DNA from: JANQPX01 sp039197065
Lineage (GTDB): Bacteria; Pseudomonadota; Alphaproteobacteria; Geminicoccales; Geminicoccaceae
Reading direction: 5' to 3'
Assembly: GCA_039197065.1 (NCBI GenBank)
Contig: JBCCUL010000001.1
Coordinates: forward strand, 433,087 to 497,086
DNA length: 64,000 nucleotides
Position 1 is the stretch's first letter. Each line of letters opens with the position of its first letter. The position numbers and the translations under genes were made by a program. This document shows positions 19,757 to 27,433 of this stretch, piece after piece. The notes under the pieces were generated by a model. It made no database searches, was not told the DNA's origin, and worked only from the letters and a program-made list of their open reading frames with translations.

Positions 19757-20752
19757 ATGGCGGCACCACGCGCGATCAAACTCTTGATTATCGGCTCCGG
19801 CCCCGCCGGCTATACGGCTGCGGTCTATGCGGCGCGGGCCAATCTGGCCCCGGTGTTGGTGCAGGGGCTGCAATCCGGCGGACAGCTCTCGATCACCACG
19901 GATGTCGAGAACTATCCGGGCTTCGCCGATGTGATCCAGGGCCCCTGGCTGATGGAGCAGATGGCGGCGCAGGCGGCGAATTGTGGCGCCGAGATCATCA
20001 GCGACTTGATCGCGTCCGTGGACTTCAGCGAGGCGCCCTATCGATGCGTCGCCGATGGCGGCGATGTGTTCCTTGCCGACTCGGTCGTGCTGGCGACCGG
20101 CGCCCAGGCGCGCTGGCTGGGACTGGAAAGCGAGCAGAAGTTTTCCGGTTTCGGCGTTTCCGCCTGCGCCACCTGCGATGGCTTCTTCTTCCGCGGCAAG
20201 CCGGTCGCCGTGGTCGGTGGCGGCAACACCGCGGTCGAGGAAGCGAACTATCTCTCCAAGCTCGCGAGCAAGGTCACCCTGATCCATCGCCGGGACGAGC
20301 TGCGCGCTGAAAAGGTGCTGCAGGACCGTCTGTTGAGCAATCCCAAGATCGAGGTGCTCTGGGATCATGTGGTCGAGGAGATCGTCGGCGACGACGAGCC
20401 GCTCGGGGTTACCGGCGTACGTGCCAAAAACGTCAAGTCGGGCGAGGAGCGCATGGTCCCGGTCGAGGGCGTTTTCATCGCGATCGGCCACGATCCGGCG
20501 ACCGCCCTGGTGAAGGGCCAGATCGAGATGGACGATCACGGCTATGTGCTGACCCGGCCGGACAGCACCGCGACCAATATCCCAGGCGTTTTCGCCGCCG
20601 GCGACGTTCAGGATCAGATCTATCGTCAGGCCGTGACGGCGGCGGGTACCGGTTGCATGGCGGCGCTCGAGGCCGAGAAATATCTGGCGGACCTTGAAGC
20701 TCGGGAGCCGGTGGAAGCACCGGCACTTCAAGCCGCAGCAGGCAGCGACTGA
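19757..20752 (+). CDS. trxB: Thioredoxin-disulfide reductase TrxB
   Basis: 331-residue FAD flavoenzyme that reduces thioredoxin with NADPH. The FAD-binding GSGPAGYTAAVYAARAN lies at the N-terminus. The redox-active pair is C137-A-T-C140 in SACATCDGFF. The NADPH-binding GGGNTAVEEA follows, and the C-terminal FAD motif is PGVFAAGDVQD. An ATG at 19739 would add six residues (MAGKTE); the start at 19757 is preferred for the AGGGAAA just upstream, though this is not certain. It is 16 bases before the LysR gene, the same trxB-LysR pairing as in Sinorhizobium (trxB-lsrB). Confidence 0.96.
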   Translation: MAAPRAIKLLIIGSGPAGYTAAVYAARANLAPVLVQGLQSGGQLSITTDVENYPGFADVIQGPWLMEQMAAQAANCGAEIISDLIASVDFSEAPYRCVADGGDVFLADSVVLATGAQARWLGLESEQKFSGFGVSACATCDGFFFRGKPVAVVGGGNTAVEEANYLSKLASKVTLIHRRDELRAEKVLQDRLLSNPKIEVLWDHVVEEIVGDDEPLGVTGVRAKNVKSGEERMVPVEGVFIAIGHDPATALVKGQIEMDDHGYVLTRPDSTATNIPGVFAAGDVQDQIYRQAVTAAGTGCMAALEAEKYLADLEAREPVEAPALQAAAGSD

Positions 20753-20768
20753 GAACGGAGTTCGAGCC

Positions 20769-21680
20769 TTGCAGGACTGGGATCGTATCCGCGTGTTTCA
20801 CGGGGTCGCCGAAGCCGGCAGCTTCACCCGAGCGTCGGAAACACTCAATCTCAGCCAGTCGGCGATCAGCCGGCAGATCGGCGCGCTCGAGGAGGATGTC
20901 GGCTCGCCGCTGTTTCATCGCCACGCACGCGGGCTGGTACTGACCGAGCAGGGTGAACTCCTCCTGGAGAGCGCCAAGACCATCGCCAGCAAGATCGCCA
21001 CCACGTCGAGCCTGCTGAGCGAGAGCAAGGAGAAGCCCTCCGGCGCCCTTCGGGTGACCGCCAATCAGGGCTTCGGGTCGTTCTGGCTGACAAGCCATCT
21101 CAAGGAATTTCTCGATCTTTATCCCGAGATCAGGGTCGATCTTCTGGTGCTGGATGCCGAGCTCGATCTCGGCATGCGCGAGGCCGATGTCGCCATCCGG
21201 CTGACGCCGCCCAGCAAGCCTGACCTCATCCAGAGAAAGCTCCGGACGGCCCATACCCATCTCTATGCATCGCCGGGTTATCTGGAGACGGCCCCGCCGC
21301 TCGAGACAGCCGACGATCTCGATCGGCACCGCCTCATCAATTACGGCACGGGCACGACACCGCCGCCGCCGGTTCCAAGTCTGAATTGGATTCTCGAAGC
21401 CGGGCGGGACGAGGACGATCCAAGGTCCCCGCGCAGCCCGGCGCTTTCAATCAATAATGTCTACGGCATGCTGCGTGCTACACAGAAAGGCGCTGGTGTG
21501 GCTTCCCTGCCTGACTACCTGGGTTCGATCTCCGGCCGCCTGGTTCGGGTTCTACCGCAACTGGAAGGGCCGGGCTTCGACGTCTACTTCGTTTACCCTG
21601 AAGAAATGCGCGCTTCCGCCAGAATAGGCGTCTTCAGAGACTTCCTCATGAGAAAGATGAGCGAGCAGCAGGTCTGGTAA
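20769..21680 (+). CDS. LysR family regulator, VtlR/LsrB type
   Basis: 303-residue transcriptional regulator. The N-terminal winged helix-turn-helix is complete: VFHGVAEAGSFTRASETLNLSQSAISRQIGAL, in two parts over residues 9-40. The rest is the LysR effector-binding domain (GALRVTANQGFGSFWL, EADVAIRLTPP, GAGVASLPDYL). Start is TTG at 20769, eight bases after GGAG; the longer reading into trxB is unlikely. Position after trxB and before two tandem AbcR-type sRNAs matches Sinorhizobium LsrB and Brucella VtlR, which control abcR genes. The protein contains no cysteine, unlike the redox-sensing description of LsrB. Effector unknown. Confidence 0.9.
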   Translation: MQDWDRIRVFHGVAEAGSFTRASETLNLSQSAISRQIGALEEDVGSPLFHRHARGLVLTEQGELLLESAKTIASKIATTSSLLSESKEKPSGALRVTANQGFGSFWLTSHLKEFLDLYPEIRVDLLVLDAELDLGMREADVAIRLTPPSKPDLIQRKLRTAHTHLYASPGYLETAPPLETADDLDRHRLINYGTGTTPPPPVPSLNWILEAGRDEDDPRSPRSPALSINNVYGMLRATQKGAGVASLPDYLGSISGRLVRVLPQLEGPGFDVYFVYPEEMRASARIGVFRDFLMRKMSEQQVW

Positions 21681-21717
21681 CTCAACTGTTGCGCCGAAAA
21701 CACATGGGCACAATAAC

Positions 21718-21732
21718 GCATAGCAGCTATGC
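21718..21732. promoter_or_regulatory. Palindromic operator upstream of the first sRNA
   Basis: GCATAGCAGCTATGC: arms GCATAG and CTATGC around CAG. The same palindrome with a different centre is found at 22000-22014, in each case just upstream of the -35 of an sRNA gene. It is the best candidate for the binding site of the adjacent LysR regulator, which is an inference from position and symmetry. Confidence 0.7.
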
Positions 21733-21741
21733 AACCGAGGG

Positions 21742-21771
21742 CTGGATTTTTGCCGCCCGGCCTTCTAAATA
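21742..21771 (+). promoter_or_regulatory. Promoter of the first AbcR-type sRNA
   Basis: CTGGAT (21742-21747), 18-base spacer, TAAATA (21766-21771). The weak -35 box and the palindrome starting 24 bases upstream suggest dependence on an activator. Predicted start of transcription near 21781 (AGCATGAG, conserved in the second copy). Confidence 0.6.
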
Positions 21772-21780
21772 ATGCATCGC

Positions 21781-21953
21781 AGCATGAGGACAGCTTTTGA
21801 AGCCGGCCTCGCTGCCCGGACGAAACCCCTTCGGGCTTTTGTCCCTCCTTCAGGCGCGATGCCTGAAGTTTTGAGGATCTTGGATCCTCACGTCTCCCAG
21901 ACGTTAAGCCTCCCTGATTAGCTCCGCCGGGCCGTCGTGCCCGGCTTTTTTTT
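21781..21953 (+). ncRNA. abcR1: AbcR/alpha-r15 family small RNA, copy A
   Basis: Predicted trans-acting sRNA of about 170 nt that base-pairs with ABC-transporter and other mRNAs, probably with Hfq, as AbcR1/2 do in Agrobacterium, Brucella and Sinorhizobium. Visible structure: hairpin CTTCAGGC-GCGAT-GCCTGAAG (21848-21868), hairpin TGAGGATC-TTG-GATCCTCA (21872-21890), short hairpin CGTCT-CCC-AGACG (21891-21903), an unpaired linker containing GCCTCCCTGATTA (an anti-Shine-Dalgarno stretch), and a terminator with 7-bp arms GCCGGGC/GCCCGGC (21926-21945) followed by eight Ts. A second, diverged copy follows at 22060. The naming 1/2 is by position only. Ends are predicted, not mapped. Confidence 0.85.
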
Positions 21954-21999
21954 GGCGGTTTCTCGCAAAATGCCTAGTTATTAAGCAGTTGTCAGTTAT

Positions 22000-22014
22000 G
22001 CATAGATGCTATGC
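22000..22014. promoter_or_regulatory. Palindromic operator upstream of the second sRNA
   Basis: GCATAGATGCTATGC: same arms as the site at 21718-21732, with centre ATG instead of CAG. It ends nine bases before the -35 box, the same distance as in the first copy. Candidate LysR binding site. Confidence 0.7.
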
Positions 22015-22023
22015 AAAAATGGG

Positions 22024-22052
22024 TTGGATTCTTCTGAGAAATACGATATATT
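22024..22052 (+). promoter_or_regulatory. Promoter of the second AbcR-type sRNA
   Basis: TTGGAT (22024-22029), 17-base spacer, TATATT (22047-22052). Closer to consensus than the first copy, so the second sRNA may have higher basal expression. Start of transcription expected near 22060. Confidence 0.65.
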
Positions 22053-22059
22053 GCATTGC

Positions 22060-22234
22060 AGCATGAGATCGCTTCTAGGAGCTGATCCATGTGACCGAGA
22101 CCAAAGCTCTCTTGCCGAGGTCTCCCCTTCAGGCGCGATGCCTGAAGTTTCGAGAATCGCTGATTCTCCCGTCTTCCAGACGTTAAGCCTCCCTGATTAA
22201 TTCCGCCGGGCCGTCGTGCCCGGCTCTTTTTTTT
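22060..22234 (+). ncRNA. abcR2: AbcR/alpha-r15 family small RNA, copy B
   Basis: Paralogue of the sRNA at 21781 in the same orientation. It keeps the hairpin CTTCAGGC-GCGAT-GCCTGAAG exactly (22127-22147), a second hairpin GAGAATC-GCT-GATTCTC (22152-22168) whose stem differs from copy A by a compensatory G-C to A-T change, CGTCT-TCC-AGACG (22170-22182), the unpaired GCCTCCCTGATTA linker and the same terminator arms (22205-22224) with a T-rich tail. The 5' part differs from copy A and forms another hairpin, GAGACC/GGTCTC (22097-22124). Pairwise covariation and shared promoter architecture make this a real RNA gene; transcript ends are predicted. Confidence 0.85.
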
Positions 22235-22327
22235 GGGGAGTTTCGGCATGCACAAGAAAATGCCGGAAGGTCTCTCGAACTCCCGGCATGGCCGCATCTT
22301 ACCGATGGCTTGGAAACATCCGAAAAA

Positions 22328-23305
22328 TCACATGAACAGCGGCTCGTCCTGAAGGTCCTTATAAAGGTCGGCCACGAACGCCTCATAGCCGTTATAGAGA
22401 AGCGTAGGGATTTTCTTGTCGCCGCCAAGCGGCTTTTCCGTCGCCTGGCTCCAGCGCGGATGCGGGACCTCTGGATTGACGTTGGCCCAGAAACCGTATT
22501 CGGCTGCCTGGACTTCCTCCCAGAAACTGACGGGGCGCTCTTCGGTGAAGCTGAAGCGCACGATCGATTTGATCGACTTGAACCCGTATTTCCAGGGGAC
22601 CGCCAGACGGAGCGGCGCGCCGTTCTGCTTCGGCATCGGCTTGCCGTAAAGACCCGTAGCGATGAAGGCGAGTTCGTTGGTGGCTTCCTCGATGGTGAGC
22701 CCTTCGACATAGGGCCAGGGATACCAGAACTGGCCTTGGCCGCTCGCCATGTCCTTGTCGAGAAAGGTTTCCATGCGAACATATTTGGCGCTTGATGTGG
22801 GCTTGGCGAAGTCGACCAGCGCCTTCATCGGAAACCCGCTCCAGGGCACTGTCATCGACCAGGCTTCGACGCAGCGGAGGCGATAGATCCTTTCTTCCAG
22901 AGGCATCTTGCGGATGAGATCGTCGAAATCGATCTGCATGGCCTCTTCGACATAGCCGTCGATGATCACCGTCCAGGGCCTGATCTTCAGCGCCTGAGCC
23001 GCCTGTGAAATCTGCTTATGCGAGCCGAATTCATAGAAATTGTTGTAGGTGGTCGCGAGCTCTTCCGGCGTCAGCTCGGGGAAACGGTCATCGAGCTTGA
23101 AGCTGGTGTTGCGGTCGACAGGGTAGAGATCGGCGCTCGGATCCTCCTCCGCGGCGAGGGCCTTGGCGAGCGGAAGAGTGCTGCCCGCAAGGAGCGCGGT
23201 TCCGGCGCCGATGCCCTTGAGCAATTCTCGGCGCTGCAGATAGGTGGATTCTGGCGTGACGTCGCTCTCCGGAAGTTCCCAGCCGCGCCGGCGCTTGATG
23301 AGCAT
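22328..23305 (-). CDS. msrP: Protein-methionine-sulfoxide reductase catalytic subunit MsrP (YedY)
   Basis: 325-residue periplasmic molybdopterin enzyme that repairs oxidised methionines in envelope proteins. The N-terminus has a twin-arginine signal with RRELLKGIGAG and a hydrophobic stretch, so it is exported folded by Tat. The molybdenum ligand is Cys145 in RLRCVEAWSMTVPW; the family block KQNGAPLRLAVPWKYGFKSIKSI is present in order. An upstream in-frame ATG at 23407 would add 34 residues that do not look like part of the signal; MLIKRRRGW at 23305 is the usual family start. The membrane haem partner MsrQ, normally the next gene, is not here: the sRNA genes follow instead. Confidence 0.94.
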   Translation of the reverse strand: MLIKRRRGWELPESDVTPESTYLQRRELLKGIGAGTALLAGSTLPLAKALAAEEDPSADLYPVDRNTSFKLDDRFPELTPEELATTYNNFYEFGSHKQISQAAQALKIRPWTVIIDGYVEEAMQIDFDDLIRKMPLEERIYRLRCVEAWSMTVPWSGFPMKALVDFAKPTSSAKYVRMETFLDKDMASGQGQFWYPWPYVEGLTIEEATNELAFIATGLYGKPMPKQNGAPLRLAVPWKYGFKSIKSIVRFSFTEERPVSFWEEVQAAEYGFWANVNPEVPHPRWSQATEKPLGGDKKIPTLLYNGYEAFVADLYKDLQDEPLFM

Positions 23306-23442
23306 GGAGTTTCTCGATCCAGTGGATGACGACGCCATTCTAAGCGCTTCTCCTGCCATGGCCAAAGCGGTTTGCGGGGGTTGGCATGCGTTGGCTGCCA
23401 AAATCACGTCTTCTTGATCCGACGAGATCGACCCTCAAAGCT

Positions 23443-25233
23443 TCAGACCGCCTTGATCTGCACATAGCTGCCAGGCGCATCCTCGATCACCTTGAGCTTT
23501 CCCTTGCCGGGAACGCGCGCCTTGACCTTGGCGCCCGACTTCCTGCCGATCCAGCCGAACCAGTTGGGCCACCAGGACCCGTCATGGTGGGTCGCCGTTT
23601 CCAGCCAGTCCTTCGGGTCGGCCGGGAGTTTTTCATTCAGCCAGAAACCGTATTTTTCCGACGTGGCCGGGTTAATGACCCCGGCGATATGGCCGGAACC
23701 GGCAAGCGCGAAGGTGGTGCTACCGCGAAATGTCTGCGTCGCGGCGTAGGTGGAGGCCCAAGGTGCGATGTGGTCTTCCTTGGTCGAGAGCATGTAAACG
23801 GGGATGCGGATCTTCCGGAGATCGATAGGGATGCCATCCAGCGTAATGCCGCCTGGTCTGACCAGCTTGTTGTTCTGATAGAATTCGCGGAGATAGAAGC
23901 TGTGCATGGCATGCGGCATGCGCGTGCTGTCGGCGTTCCAGTAGAGGAGATCGAACGGGAAGGGCTCCTTGCCGAGAAGGTAGTTGTTGACCACGAAGGA
24001 CCAGATCAGGTCGTTGGCTCTTAGCATGTTGAAGGTGGTCGCCATTTCGCGGCCGTCCAGATAGCCCTTTTCGGCCATCAATTCGTCCATCGAGGCGAGT
24101 TGCTCTTCGTCGATAAAGACCCCGAGTTCGCCCGGATCCTCAAAATCGGTGAGCGCGGTGAAGAAGGTCGCCGCTTTGATGCGCTGGTCCTTCTTTGCGG
24201 CCATGTAGGCAAGCGTGGCGGCGAGAAGCGTGCCGCCCAGGCAGTAGCCGATGGCATTGATGTCGGCCTCGCCGGTCGCTTGTTCGATCGCGTCCATGGC
24301 CGCCAGCGGGCCTTCGAGCATGTAGTCCTCGAACGACTTGTTGGCGTGCTTCGAGTCCGGGTTGACCCAGGAAATCACGAATACGGTCAGCCCTTGATCG
24401 ACCGCATATTTGATGAAGCTGTTCTTCGGCTGGAGGTCGAGAATGTAGAACTTGTTGATCCAGGGCGGAATGATCAAAAGAGGACGCTTGTAGACCTTGT
24501 CGGTGCTCGGCTCATATTGGATGAGCTGGATGAGATCATTCTGGAAGACGACCTTGCCCGGTGTCGTCGCGATATTCTTGCCCACCTCGAAGGCGTCGGG
24601 ATCGGTCATGTTGATCGCAAGTCTGCCCTTGCCGCGATCGAGATCGGCGAGCAGATGATTGAAGCCGCGCAGGAGGTTGTCGCCGCCCGTCTCCAGCGTG
24701 GCGCGCAGGACCTCCGGGTTGGTCGCCACGAAATTGCTCGGCGCCATCGCGTCGACGAACTGGCGTGTGTAGAAGTCGAGCTTCTGGCGGGTCTTGTCAT
24801 CCAGGCCATCGATGTCACTCATGACCTCGGCGAGCCAGCGCGCCGTTATCAGATAGGACTGCTTAATAACATTGAAGACGGCGTCGTCATTCCAGGCCGG
24901 GTCGCGAAACCGGCGGTCGTCACGGGCCGGCTCGATCACCGGATCGGTCGGATGGCCGAGCATCCGCTTGCTGGTGCTCTGCCAAAGCGTGATGTAGTCC
25001 TGCCAGAGCGAAAGCTGTGTCTGGAACAAAGCGTTGGGATTGGCCATCATCTTCGCGGTGAGTTCCAGCACCACGGGCACCAGATTGAGCGGATCCGGTG
25101 ACTCACTTTTAGCGCTGGCCCCTTTGGCGTTCCTGGCGAAGTCGGCGAGGATTTTCTGGCTGCGCTCGACGATCTGGCCCATCAATTCGAGCTGCTCGCT
25201 TCGGTTGCGCACTCCGAAATTTTCTTCGGCCAT
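23443..25233 (-). CDS. phaC: Class I poly(3-hydroxyalkanoate) synthase PhaC
   Basis: 596-residue polymerase that joins (R)-3-hydroxyacyl-CoA units into PHA granules, a carbon store. The lipase-like box GYCLGG places the catalytic Cys at residue 331; the general-base partners are seen in TKEDHIAPWAS (Asp) and GSGHIAGVINP (His). The N-terminal PhaC domain includes WLAEVMSDIDGLDDKTRQKL and the block PSNFVATNPEVLRATLETGG. ATG at 25233 follows AAAGGA; a longer start at 25257 has none. No phaA, phaB, phaR or phasin gene is adjacent. It is divergent from a lipoprotein gene. Confidence 0.96.
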   Translation of the reverse strand: MAEENFGVRNRSEQLELMGQIVERSQKILADFARNAKGASAKSESPDPLNLVPVVLELTAKMMANPNALFQTQLSLWQDYITLWQSTSKRMLGHPTDPVIEPARDDRRFRDPAWNDDAVFNVIKQSYLITARWLAEVMSDIDGLDDKTRQKLDFYTRQFVDAMAPSNFVATNPEVLRATLETGGDNLLRGFNHLLADLDRGKGRLAINMTDPDAFEVGKNIATTPGKVVFQNDLIQLIQYEPSTDKVYKRPLLIIPPWINKFYILDLQPKNSFIKYAVDQGLTVFVISWVNPDSKHANKSFEDYMLEGPLAAMDAIEQATGEADINAIGYCLGGTLLAATLAYMAAKKDQRIKAATFFTALTDFEDPGELGVFIDEEQLASMDELMAEKGYLDGREMATTFNMLRANDLIWSFVVNNYLLGKEPFPFDLLYWNADSTRMPHAMHSFYLREFYQNNKLVRPGGITLDGIPIDLRKIRIPVYMLSTKEDHIAPWASTYAATQTFRGSTTFALAGSGHIAGVINPATSEKYGFWLNEKLPADPKDWLETATHHDGSWWPNWFGWIGRKSGAKVKARVPGKGKLKVIEDAPGSYVQIKAV

Positions 25234-25352
25234 GGGTTGTTCCTTTACCGACCTCATCGTTAAGATTAAGATTGGCGGCTAAGAACAATGGCGGTCAATA
25301 CGCATTCTTCGTGAACAGCTCTTCATCCTTTGACGGTATTGGCTCTCCGACC

Positions 25353-27323
25353 ATGGAGATTACGCGGCCCGATCACCGGGGCTTTCGCTTCGCTGCGCCA
25401 AGGTCTTGGATCGGCAAAGGGCTGATCGGCCTGGCGCTGATCGGCGGGCTTGGAGCCTGCCAAAAGGCGGACCTCTTCTCAAAAGACGATGCTGTCTCCG
25501 ATGGCTATCCTTCGCTCCGCTCCGTACCTGCCGAAGCCAGGCCGAGTTCCACGATCGAGGAGCGGCGGGCGATCGTTCGCACGCTGATCGAGGAGCGCGA
25601 TCAGAGTCGCCGGCAGACAGCGGTCGTTCGCGCGCGAAGCGGGCTCAGCGTCGACCCGGATCCCACTCTGGCGGGCGATGATCCGAGCCCCGAGGAGATC
25701 GTTCCCGACGAAATCGGTGGCGACGATCGCGCCTTTCGTCTGCGGCCCGAAGGCGGTGGCAACACCAGCTCGATCTATCGCAACGATTCCCAGTTCGACG
25801 ACGGCGGCCTCGACGATTTCATTCGTCAGCTCAAACGGGATACCCGAACGCGTGAGACGCTGAGCACGCCTAGGGAGACCAAGGAGTCGTTGGGCGAAGA
25901 ACCGGTCTTCGAGGAGGCGGATGAGGAGGAGCTGGGCTTCCTTCTTCCTGGGGCCGGCGGAGCTGCTGGCGGGGCGGAAGGGTTTGAACAGCCTTTCCTG
26001 CTGGCGGCGTTTGCCCCGAGTCTCGTCACCGAACGCGGCGAAAAGCGCGACGTCGTGATCAGCCTTGCCGCCGCAGAAGACGAGCCGGGGTTCTTTTGCA
26101 ACTATCTCGGCTGGACTGTCGCCTGGTCCAGCATGTGTGTCGATGATGCGAACGCTGATCAGGAAGACAATCTCGAAGACGACGTCGCCGCCGATCTTGA
26201 GCAGGAGTTGCGGCAATCCGAGGATGACGAGCCAAGCGATGCCGGGCGCGCGGAGCGGCCCCGATCGTCATCCTCAAGCCAGGCCGGGCGCGAGCGCGTG
26301 GAACGGCGTCTGAGCGAAGAGGATGCGGCGGAAGCCATCGAGGATGCAGGCGATGCGGTGCTTGCCCCTGTGACGAGTTCGCTCGAAAAGCTTCGTGATT
26401 TCATTCGCAACCGGGGTTCCGAAGGGGGCGCGTCGTCGCCAGAGGAGCGAAGGCCGTCTTTGCGCGCGCGCAGCCCCGCGGCCGAGGATGCAGCGCTGGA
26501 TCGTCCGCCGACGCCGGAGAGGCGGCCCAAGCAGCGGCTGGATATCACCGTCGTGGACAAAGGCGAGACCTTCGAGTTCAACCGCACGCCGCGTCCGGCG
26601 TTCAAGCCGACGCCTGATGAACCGGTGATCGAGAAAGCGAACCTCGAGCCGTCCCAACCACCAGAGGTGATCGAGCGTTCCGATCCGCCGCCAGAACCTC
26701 GCCTTCGGCCGGAAGATCTCCTGGCCGAACTGAAAGGGCCTGGAACCGGCGCGAACCAGCAGACCGCTGCGGACGAGGGGAGGGACAGCCGCGCGCTCGC
26801 GCTTGCCTCGACGACTCAGGCGCTCGAAATCGAGGCAGCTAGCAAGGTGCCGACCCCATCAACCGATCTCTCCCCGGATCGCGCAAACGATATGGCGGCA
26901 AGGACGCCTGCGGCAGCGCCGGAAACGCCGGCGCCTTCAGCCGTTTCGAATCTTACGCCCGATCCCGATCCCGAGGTCGTCGTTCCCATACCTCCGGCTG
27001 AAACGACGGCTATGGTCATTCGCTTCGAGCCCGAGACGCCAGGACTGCCAAGCGGTCTTGGGCCGGAACTCGCTGCCGTGCTCGAAGAGGCGCGCGCCCA
27101 GGGGTGGAAAGTCCACATCATCGGCGAGGCGAGCACCAATCATCTGGCGAGGCGGCGAGCGACCGATGTCGGTGCGGCACTGGTTCAACTCGGCGCCACG
27201 GTCGAAATTCTCGAATATGACCATGACGCCATCAGCAATGCCGATCAGGTGAGGCTCGTTCTTCGGCCAGCGTCCCCGGATCCGCTGGTGCGGTCTAAAG
27301 AGCCGTCGGTGATCGTCAAGTAA
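25353..27323 (+). CDS. Large acidic, disordered lipoprotein with OmpA-like C-terminal end
   Basis: About 656 residues, not recognised as a named family. The N-terminus has a positive stretch, a hydrophobic helix and a lipobox, LIGGLGAC with Cys36, so it is probably an envelope lipoprotein. The middle is rich in Glu, Asp, Pro, Arg and Ser and looks disordered, with many runs such as EEADEEELG and RPPTPERRPK. The last 80 residues (GLGPELAAVLEEARAQGWKV, then ASTNHLARRRATDVGAALVQLG) resemble the peptidoglycan-binding OmpA C-terminal domain in the N..LA.RRA..V...L...G pattern, only weakly. A TTG at 25272 would add 27 residues; the ATG is preferred because it places the signal at the very start. 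Confidence 0.65.
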   Translation: MEITRPDHRGFRFAAPRSWIGKGLIGLALIGGLGACQKADLFSKDDAVSDGYPSLRSVPAEARPSSTIEERRAIVRTLIEERDQSRRQTAVVRARSGLSVDPDPTLAGDDPSPEEIVPDEIGGDDRAFRLRPEGGGNTSSIYRNDSQFDDGGLDDFIRQLKRDTRTRETLSTPRETKESLGEEPVFEEADEEELGFLLPGAGGAAGGAEGFEQPFLLAAFAPSLVTERGEKRDVVISLAAAEDEPGFFCNYLGWTVAWSSMCVDDANADQEDNLEDDVAADLEQELRQSEDDEPSDAGRAERPRSSSSSQAGRERVERRLSEEDAAEAIEDAGDAVLAPVTSSLEKLRDFIRNRGSEGGASSPEERRPSLRARSPAAEDAALDRPPTPERRPKQRLDITVVDKGETFEFNRTPRPAFKPTPDEPVIEKANLEPSQPPEVIERSDPPPEPRLRPEDLLAELKGPGTGANQQTAADEGRDSRALALASTTQALEIEAASKVPTPSTDLSPDRANDMAARTPAAAPETPAPSAVSNLTPDPDPEVVVPIPPAETTAMVIRFEPETPGLPSGLGPELAAVLEEARAQGWKVHIIGEASTNHLARRRATDVGAALVQLGATVEILEYDHDAISNADQVRLVLRPASPDPLVRSKEPSVIVK

Positions 27324-27433
27324 ACGACCCCGTCGAACGGTTGCCGATGGAGACGCGACATCCTGATGGATTGGCATCCGGCCAACTTGTGCTAAACATC
27401 GGCCAGACTTCATCGATTGAAGGACGATCGTCC

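Noticed and set aside
19439..20731. A 430-residue minus ORF
   Set aside because: Opposite trxB and the ELM1-like gene; both sense genes have strong motifs.
22006..22200. 64-residue ORF within the second sRNA
   Set aside because: It has no RBS, reads through hairpins, and its sense depends on the same sequence that forms conserved stems and a terminator in both copies.
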